A DNA stretch of 64,000 nucleotides, from positions 1-64,000 of the forward strand of contig NZ_RXOF01000006.1 of assembly GCF_003970915.1 (NCBI RefSeq), read 5' to 3'. Under the pieces are notes generated by a model that had not been told where the DNA came from, ran no database searches, and worked only from the letters and a program-made list of their open reading frames with translations. The stretch comes from Hymenobacter gummosus. GTDB taxonomy: Bacteria; Bacteroidota; Bacteroidia; Cytophagales; Hymenobacteraceae. This document shows positions 59,043-64,000 of the stretch, piece by piece. Positions within the stretch are counted from its first letter, which is position 1; each line of letters opens with the position of its first letter. A program made the position numbers and the translations under genes.

Positions 59043-60338
59043 ATGATGAACACCCTCAACCTCATCGAGAGCTTCTCGGAGTTTGCCAAGTTCAAGAACA
59101 TCGACCGCCCCACGATGATGAGCATCCTGGAGGAGGTGTTCCGCACGATGATCCGCAAGAAGTACGACGACGACTCGAACTTCGACGTGATTATCAACCC
59201 CGACAACGGTGACCTGGAAATCTGGCGCAACCGCGAAATCGTGGACGATGACTCGGAGGATATCTGGGACCACGACAAAATTCCGCTGGCCGAAGCCCAG
59301 AAAATCGAGCCCGACTTCGAGGTGGGCGAGGAAGTGTCGGAGCAGGTGAAGCTGGAAGATTTTGGCCGCCGCGCCGTGCTCATGGCCCGCCAGACGCTGA
59401 TTCAGCGCGTGAAGGACCTGGAGCGCGACAACCTCTACCAGAAGTACAAGGACATGGTCGGCGAAATCATTGCCGGCGAAGTGTACCAGGTGTGGGGCCG
59501 CGAAACCCTCGTGCTCGACCAGGAAGAAAACGAGCTGAGCCTGCCCAAGCCGGAGCAGATTCCCAAAGACCGCTACCGCAAGGGCGACACCATCCGCGCC
59601 GTCGTGCACCGCGTCGACGTGCTCAATGGCGCCCCCAAGATTATCCTGTCGCGCGCCGCCCCGGCCTTCTTGGAGCGCCTGATGGAGCAGGAAGTCCCGG
59701 AAATTGCCGACGGCCTCATCACCATCAAGAACATCGTGCGCGAGCCGGGCGAGCGGGCCAAAGTGGCCGTGGAAAGCTACGACGACCGCATCGACCCGGT
59801 GGGCGCCTGCGTGGGCATGAAGGGCAGCCGCATCCACGCCGTCGTGCGCGAGTTGGAGAACGAGAACATCGACATCATCAACTACACCGATAACCTGGAG
59901 CTCTACATTCAGCGTGCTCTGTCGCCTGCCCGCATCAGCACGATGAAAATAAATGAACAAACCGGTAGGGTTTCGGTGTTCTTGAAGCCGGACCAGGTTT
60001 CACTGGCCATCGGCCGGGGCGGCGCCAACATCAAACTGGCCTCCCGCCTCGTCGGCATGGAAATCGACGTCTTCCGCGAAGCCGATTCCTACGAAGAGGA
60101 TATCACGCTGGAAGAATTCAGCGACGAAATCGACCAGTGGATCATCGATGAACTGAAGAAAATCGGCCTCGATACGGGTCGGGCGGTGCTGGCCGTAAAC
60201 AAGGCCGACATCGTGCGCCGCACCGAGCTGGAAGAGGAAAACGTCGAGGACGTGTTCCGCATCATCCAGGCCGAATTTGACGGCGAAGACGAGGAAGAAA
60301 CGCCCGCTGAGGGCGAAGAAACCGAATCGCAGCAGTAA
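59043..60338 (+). CDS. nusA: Transcription termination/antitermination factor NusA
   Basis: 431 residues from ATG 59043 (a second ATG directly follows). Order: N-terminal RNA-polymerase-binding domain (about 1-140), S1 domain (about 140-220; GEIIAGEVYQVWGRETLVLD, LSRAAPAFLERL) and two KH domains (VGACVGMKGSRIHAVVREL, PDQVSLAIGRGGANIKLASRL). An acidic tail ends ETESQQ. NusA shapes pausing and termination, so feedback on its own leader is plausible. It sits between rimP and infB. Confidence 0.95.
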   Translation: MMNTLNLIESFSEFAKFKNIDRPTMMSILEEVFRTMIRKKYDDDSNFDVIINPDNGDLEIWRNREIVDDDSEDIWDHDKIPLAEAQKIEPDFEVGEEVSEQVKLEDFGRRAVLMARQTLIQRVKDLERDNLYQKYKDMVGEIIAGEVYQVWGRETLVLDQEENELSLPKPEQIPKDRYRKGDTIRAVVHRVDVLNGAPKIILSRAAPAFLERLMEQEVPEIADGLITIKNIVREPGERAKVAVESYDDRIDPVGACVGMKGSRIHAVVRELENENIDIINYTDNLELYIQRALSPARISTMKINEQTGRVSVFLKPDQVSLAIGRGGANIKLASRLVGMEIDVFREADSYEEDITLEEFSDEIDQWIIDELKKIGLDTGRAVLAVNKADIVRRTELEEENVEDVFRIIQAEFDGEDEEETPAEGEETESQQ

Positions 60339-60387
60339 CCAGCGGCCCGGCCCTGTACGTAAGGGCCGGAGCCGCTCGGGCACAGTC

Positions 60388-60425
60388 CGGCGGAAGACCT
60401 GCCTGAATAGGTGGGTTTTCCGCCG
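60388..60425 (+). other. Stable hairpin between nusA and infB
   Basis: CGGCGGAA at 60388-60395 pairs with TTCCGCCG at 60418-60425, with partial pairing between the arms. A second stem (GGCCCGGCCC with GGGCCGG) lies just before it at about 60344-60371. There is no T-run of terminator quality. It could be an RNA processing or regulatory site. Confidence 0.5.
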
Positions 60426-60444
60426 TTTGGCAATAATTAAATCG

Positions 60445-60452
60445 TACTTTTG
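60445..60452 (+). promoter_or_regulatory. -7 element before infB
   Basis: TACTTTTG at 60445-60452, 33 bases before ATG 60486. A TTG is only 15 bases away (60427-60429), shorter than normal, so the promoter is doubtful but may provide extra infB transcript. Confidence 0.4.
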
Positions 60453-60485
60453 CACCCAACTACGAGTATCGAGCGCAACCCAAGA

Positions 60486-63400
60486 ATGGCGGAAGCAGCA
60501 AGCAAACGACTGAAACAAGCGGCCACGGACCTGAACGTCGGGACCCACACAATTGTGGACTTTCTCGCGACGAAGGGCATTTCTGTTGAAAATAAACCCA
60601 CCACCAAGCTCTCGTCCGATCAGGTCGCGCTGCTGAATAAGGAGTTTGCTTCATCGGCCCAGGACAAGGCCGAAGCCGCCAAGCGCGGCCAGACGCTGCG
60701 CCACACCGAGCTGGAACAGGCCGCCCAGGCCAAAGAAGCCGCGGCGAAAGCCGCCGCTCCGGCCCCCAAACCCGTGGAGCCCGCCAAGCCGGCTGCGCCG
60801 CAGCCGGCCCCGGCTCCCGCCCCTGCAGCGCAGGCCCCGACTCAGCCGGCCGCGCCCCAGGCACCCGCCCAGCAGCCGGCCGACAACGGTCGTCCGGTGC
60901 CGGGCCTGAAAGTATTAGGCAAAATCGAGCTGGACGCCAAGGGCCGGCCGGTGCCGCCGCGCCCGGCTCAGCCGACGCCCGCTCCCGCACCGGCTCCGGC
61001 TGCCCAGCAACCCGCGCCTGCTCCGGCCCCCAAGCCGGAACCCACGCCCGCTCCGGCACCTACTCCGGCTCCGGCCCCGGTAGCTCAGCAGCCCGCGCCC
61101 GCTCCGGCCCCCAAGCCGGAACCCGCGCCCGCTCCGGCCCCAACGCCGGCTCCGGCTCCGGCCGCTGAGGCCAAGCCCGCTGCTCCGGCTGCACCAGCGC
61201 CCGCTCCTACCCCGGCACCCGCCCCCGCTCCCGTAGCTCAGGCTCCGGCTGCCCCCGCCGCCCCCGCCGCGCCGACGGAAACGCCGGCTGCAGGTGGTGA
61301 GGGCGACCAGGGCACCATCGTAGCCCGTGGCGAGCAGCTGAAAGGCCTGACGGTACTCGGCAAGATTGAGCTGCCCGTGGATGCTTCGCGCCGCGGTGGT
61401 GGCCGCGGGGCCCGCCCCGTTGCCTCGTCCGACGTGCGCAAAGCCGGCATCGGCGACAAGAAAAAGCGCGCCCGCATTGCCGTGCCCGGCCAGGGCCAGC
61501 AAGGCGGCGGTCAGAGCCAGGGCGACAACCGTCCGACCGGCACTGGCTACCAGGGCAACCGCCCCGGCGGCAACCGTCCGGGTGGTCCCGGCCAGGGCAA
61601 CCGCCCCGGTGGTGGCCGTCCCGGCGACAACCGCGGCCCGCGGCCCGGCCAAGGCCAGGGTCAGCCCGCTACGCCGGAACAGAACGACAAGCAGATTCAG
61701 GACCAGATCAAGGCTACGCTGGCCCGCCTGAGCGGCGGCCGCGGCGGCAACCAGGGCAACCGTGCCAAGTACCGCCGCGACAAGCGCGCCGGTATTGCGG
61801 AAGCCACGGAGCTAGCCCGCCAGCAGAGCGAGTTGGCCTCGAAGACCCTGAAGCTGACCGAGTTTATCTCGGCCAACGACTTGGCTTCGCTGATGAACGT
61901 GTCGGTGAACGAGGTTATCAAGGTCTGCCTGAACATGGGCATGTTCGTGTCCATCAACCAGCGCCTCGACGCCGAAGCCATTACCGTCATTGCCGACGAG
62001 TTTGGCTACGACGTGGAATTCCTCTCGGCAGAAGACGAGCAGGATGTGGCCGTGGTCGAGGAAGATGATCCGGACGCTCTGGTTGAGCGTGCGCCGATTG
62101 TGACCATCATGGGTCACGTCGACCACGGTAAAACCTCGCTGCTGGACTACATCCGCAACGCGCAGGTGGCCAAGGGCGAAGCCGGCGGTATTACCCAGCA
62201 CATCGGCGCCTACGAGGTGAAAACCGCCTCGGGCCGCAAGGTGACCTTCCTCGATACTCCGGGTCACGAAGCGTTTACTGCCATGCGTGCCCGCGGTGCC
62301 AAGGTGACGGACATTGCCATCATCGTGGTGGCGGCCGACGACTCGGTGATGCCGCAGACCAAGGAAGCCATCAACCACGCGCAGGCTGCTGGCGTGCCGA
62401 TTGTTATTGCCCTGAACAAAATTGATAAGCCGGGTGCCAACCCCGACAAAGTCCGCGAGGAACTGTCGGCCATTAACATCCTGGTGGAAGAATGGGGCGG
62501 TAAGTACCAGTCGCAGGAAGTTTCGGCCAAAACCGGTGCCGGCATCGAGGACCTCCTCGAAAAGGTGCTGCTCGAAGCCGAACTGCTGGAGCTGAAAGCC
62601 AACCCGGACCGCCGCGCGGTGGGTTCGGTTATCGAAGCCTCGCTCGACAAGGGCCGCGGCTACGTAACCACCATCCTGGTGCAGACGGGTACGCTGGAAG
62701 TCGGCGACATCGTGCTGGCTGGTCCGCACTACGGCCGCGTGAAGGCCATGACGGACCACCGCGGCAAGAAGATGAAGACGGCTGGCCCCTCGACGCCGGT
62801 GCAGCTGCTCGGTTTGCAAGGTGCCCCGCAGGCCGGCGACAAGGTAGTGGTGATGGAGACGGAGCGCGAAGCCCGCGAAATTGCTACCCAGCGCCTGCAG
62901 CTACAGCGCGAGCAGTCGATGCGCACCAAGAAGCACATCACGCTCGACGAGATTGGCCGCCGCCTGGCCCTGGCTTCGTTCAAGGAGCTGAACCTCATCG
63001 TGAAAGGCGACGTGGACGGCTCGGTGGAAGCTCTGTCGGACTCGCTGCTGAAGCTGAGCACGCCGGAAATTGCGGTGAATATCCTGCTGAAAGGCGTGGG
63101 TGCCATTTCCGAGTCGGACGTGCAGCTGGCCTCGGCTTCCGACGCCATCATCATCGGCTTCCAGGTGCGTCCGTCGCTGGGCGCGCGTAAGCTGGCCGAG
63201 CAGGAGCAGATTGACATCCGCCTCTACTCGATCATTTACAACGCCATCAACGAGGTGAAGGACGCCATGGAAGGCATGCTCGCCCCGACGGTGCAGGAAG
63301 TCACGGTGGCCACGGTGGAAGTGCGCCAGGTGTTCAACATCACCAAGGTCGGCACCATTGCCGGCTGTATGGTGACGGACGGCACCATCACCCGCAACAC

Positions 63401-63593
63401 TAAGGTGCGCGTGGTGCGCGACGGTATCGTACTGCACACCGGCGGCATTCAGGCCCTGAAACGCTTCAAGGACGACGTCTCGGAAGTGCGCCAAGGCTAC
63501 GAATGCGGTATCTCGATCAAAGGCTTCGACGACCTGAAAGAAGGTGACATCATCGAGGGCTTCGACGAGAAAGAAGTGAAACGGACGCTGTAA
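60486..63593 (+). CDS. infB: Translation initiation factor IF-2
   Basis: 1035 residues from ATG 60486 ([18 protein letters not shown]). The N-terminal IF2-N helical domain is followed by a long Pro/Ala-rich linker (about 95-280; repeated PAPAPKPEP units) and a Gly/Arg/Asn-rich stretch (about 330-400; [11 protein letters not shown]). The G domain has G1 GHVDHGKT (about 542-549), DTPGHE (G3), NKID (G4). C-terminal domains II-IV follow. IF-2 loads initiator tRNA on the ribosome. The linker is unusually long compared with E. coli (890 residues in all), as in other GC-rich Bacteroidota. It ends the operon. Confidence 0.96.
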   Translation: MAEAASKRLKQAATDLNVGTHTIVDFLATKGISVENKPTTKLSSDQVALLNKEFASSAQDKAEAAKRGQTLRHTELEQAAQAKEAAAKAAAPAPKPVEPAKPAAPQPAPAPAPAAQAPTQPAAPQAPAQQPADNGRPVPGLKVLGKIELDAKGRPVPPRPAQPTPAPAPAPAAQQPAPAPAPKPEPTPAPAPTPAPAPVAQQPAPAPAPKPEPAPAPAPTPAPAPAAEAKPAAPAAPAPAPTPAPAPAPVAQAPAAPAAPAAPTETPAAGGEGDQGTIVARGEQLKGLTVLGKIELPVDASRRGGGRGARPVASSDVRKAGIGDKKKRARIAVPGQGQQGGGQSQGDNRPTGTGYQGNRPGGNRPGGPGQGNRPGGGRPGDNRGPRPGQGQGQPATPEQNDKQIQDQIKATLARLSGGRGGNQGNRAKYRRDKRAGIAEATELARQQSELASKTLKLTEFISANDLASLMNVSVNEVIKVCLNMGMFVSINQRLDAEAITVIADEFGYDVEFLSAEDEQDVAVVEEDDPDALVERAPIVTIMGHVDHGKTSLLDYIRNAQVAKGEAGGITQHIGAYEVKTASGRKVTFLDTPGHEAFTAMRARGAKVTDIAIIVVAADDSVMPQTKEAINHAQAAGVPIVIALNKIDKPGANPDKVREELSAINILVEEWGGKYQSQEVSAKTGAGIEDLLEKVLLEAELLELKANPDRRAVGSVIEASLDKGRGYVTTILVQTGTLEVGDIVLAGPHYGRVKAMTDHRGKKMKTAGPSTPVQLLGLQGAPQAGDKVVVMETEREAREIATQRLQLQREQSMRTKKHITLDEIGRRLALASFKELNLIVKGDVDGSVEALSDSLLKLSTPEIAVNILLKGVGAISESDVQLASASDAIIIGFQVRPSLGARKLAEQEQIDIRLYSIIYNAINEVKDAMEGMLAPTVQEVTVATVEVRQVFNITKVGTIAGCMVTDGTITRNTKVRVVRDGIVLHTGGIQALKRFKDDVSEVRQGYECGISIKGFDDLKEGDIIEGFDEKEVKRTL

Positions 63594-63630
63594 GCCCCTG
63601 GCTTGGCAGTGCCAGAACAGCCCAGACCGG

Positions 63631-63667
63631 AAAGCCCCTCCGCCTGCATGGCCGGAGGGGCTTTTTT
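63631..63667 (+). terminator. Terminator of the rimP-nusA-infB operon
   Basis: AAGCCCCTCCG(GC) and (GC)CGGAGGGGCTTTTTT arms form a strong hairpin 38 bases after the infB stop. Confidence 0.93.
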
Positions 63668-63806
63668 GCGTGGTTGCCAAGTAGCCTTACTTCTTTCAGG
63701 ACCGCTTTGGCCAAAACCGGAGGGGCTGTAATTCACACTTGAACACCTAGAAAAAGTTTTGGGCAGGGACAAGACTCTGCGGTCGGGATTTCTTTGTTCT
63801 CGGAAG

Positions 63807-63857
63807 CTTGGAAACAAGAAAGCCTCGGTCCTACGCCGAGGCTTTCTTGTTTCCAAG
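63807..63857. terminator. Perfect 22-bp inverted repeat, bidirectional terminator
   Basis: Arms at 63807-63828 and 63836-63857 pair perfectly around a 7-base loop, with GAAAGCC/GGCTTTC inside. The stem has A and T stretches on both sides. It could stop an opposing transcript entering from the right. The rest of 63668-64000 holds no gene I can support. Confidence 0.75.
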
Positions 63858-64000
63858 AGGGCGTAGCCACCTGGTCACCTTTCGCCGGCAAAGTTGGATA
63901 GCGGCATTGCGTAGTCGTTGCGCTATGGTTACGATTGTATGCCTAACATACCGCTTACCCCATTCCGCTGAGTTGAGTGTCTTTTTAATTTAACATTCTT

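Overview
The window reads as chromosomal DNA of a GC-rich member of the Bacteroidota, most likely Cytophagales and close to Hymenobacter. Four things point there: promoters of the TAnnTTTG (-7) / TTG (-33) type, type IX secretion (T9SS) sorting domains, gliding-motility-type surface proteins, and several families of interspersed palindromic repeats. The genus is inferred. No close relative could be compared here.

Layout. 1-291 is the 5' end of a 16S rRNA gene on the minus strand. It is preceded by a run of about five tandem promoters with A-tract upstream elements (536-1003). 1089-10782 is mostly minus-strand housekeeping and envelope genes: a beta-lactamase-fold hydrolase, a lipoprotein, an APC permease, a DUF2480 protein, tsaB, an S41 C-terminal protease, rnpA and rpmH. 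10987-11607 is a REP-associated (RAYT) transposase with flanking repeat copies. 11694-25120 mixes peptidases, lipoproteins, a sugar kinase, tRNA-His, a DEAD-box helicase, upp, a divergent YceI/HxlR pair, a membrane-SRPBCC protein and an SGNH lipoprotein.

24256-28171 is accessory in character. It holds a 42-bp tandem repeat, an unrecognised 222-residue protein, and an overlapping pair made of an OLD/AAA-type ATPase in visibly AT-rich DNA and a PD-(D/E)XK-like nuclease. Inverted copies of one interspersed repeat bracket the segment. This is the best candidate in the window for an undescribed (probably anti-phage) system.

28250-34842 contains dxs, an LPG-synthase-type membrane protein, an erythromycin-esterase fusion and a small lipoprotein. 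35490-38758 is a methionine unit: promoter, SAM riboswitch, a 52-codon leader ORF ending in five cysteine codons, metY and metX. The riboswitch and the poly-Cys leader suggest dual sensing of SAM and cysteine. 38821-47609 holds hydrolases and peptidases (LD-carboxypeptidase, T9SS esterase, alpha/beta hydrolase, M28), cysS and an endonuclease/exonuclease/phosphatase protein. 47744-58350 is a tandem array of three very large paralogous T9SS surface proteins of about 1,150 residues each. 58384-63593 is the rimP-nusA-infB operon, with a strong promoter and a terminator-like hairpin in its leader.

Interspersed repeats fall into at least three families. They sit around transcription terminators and between convergent genes. 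Two other spacers carry degenerate tandem arrays with 21-bp and 42-bp periods, which are whole numbers of helical turns.
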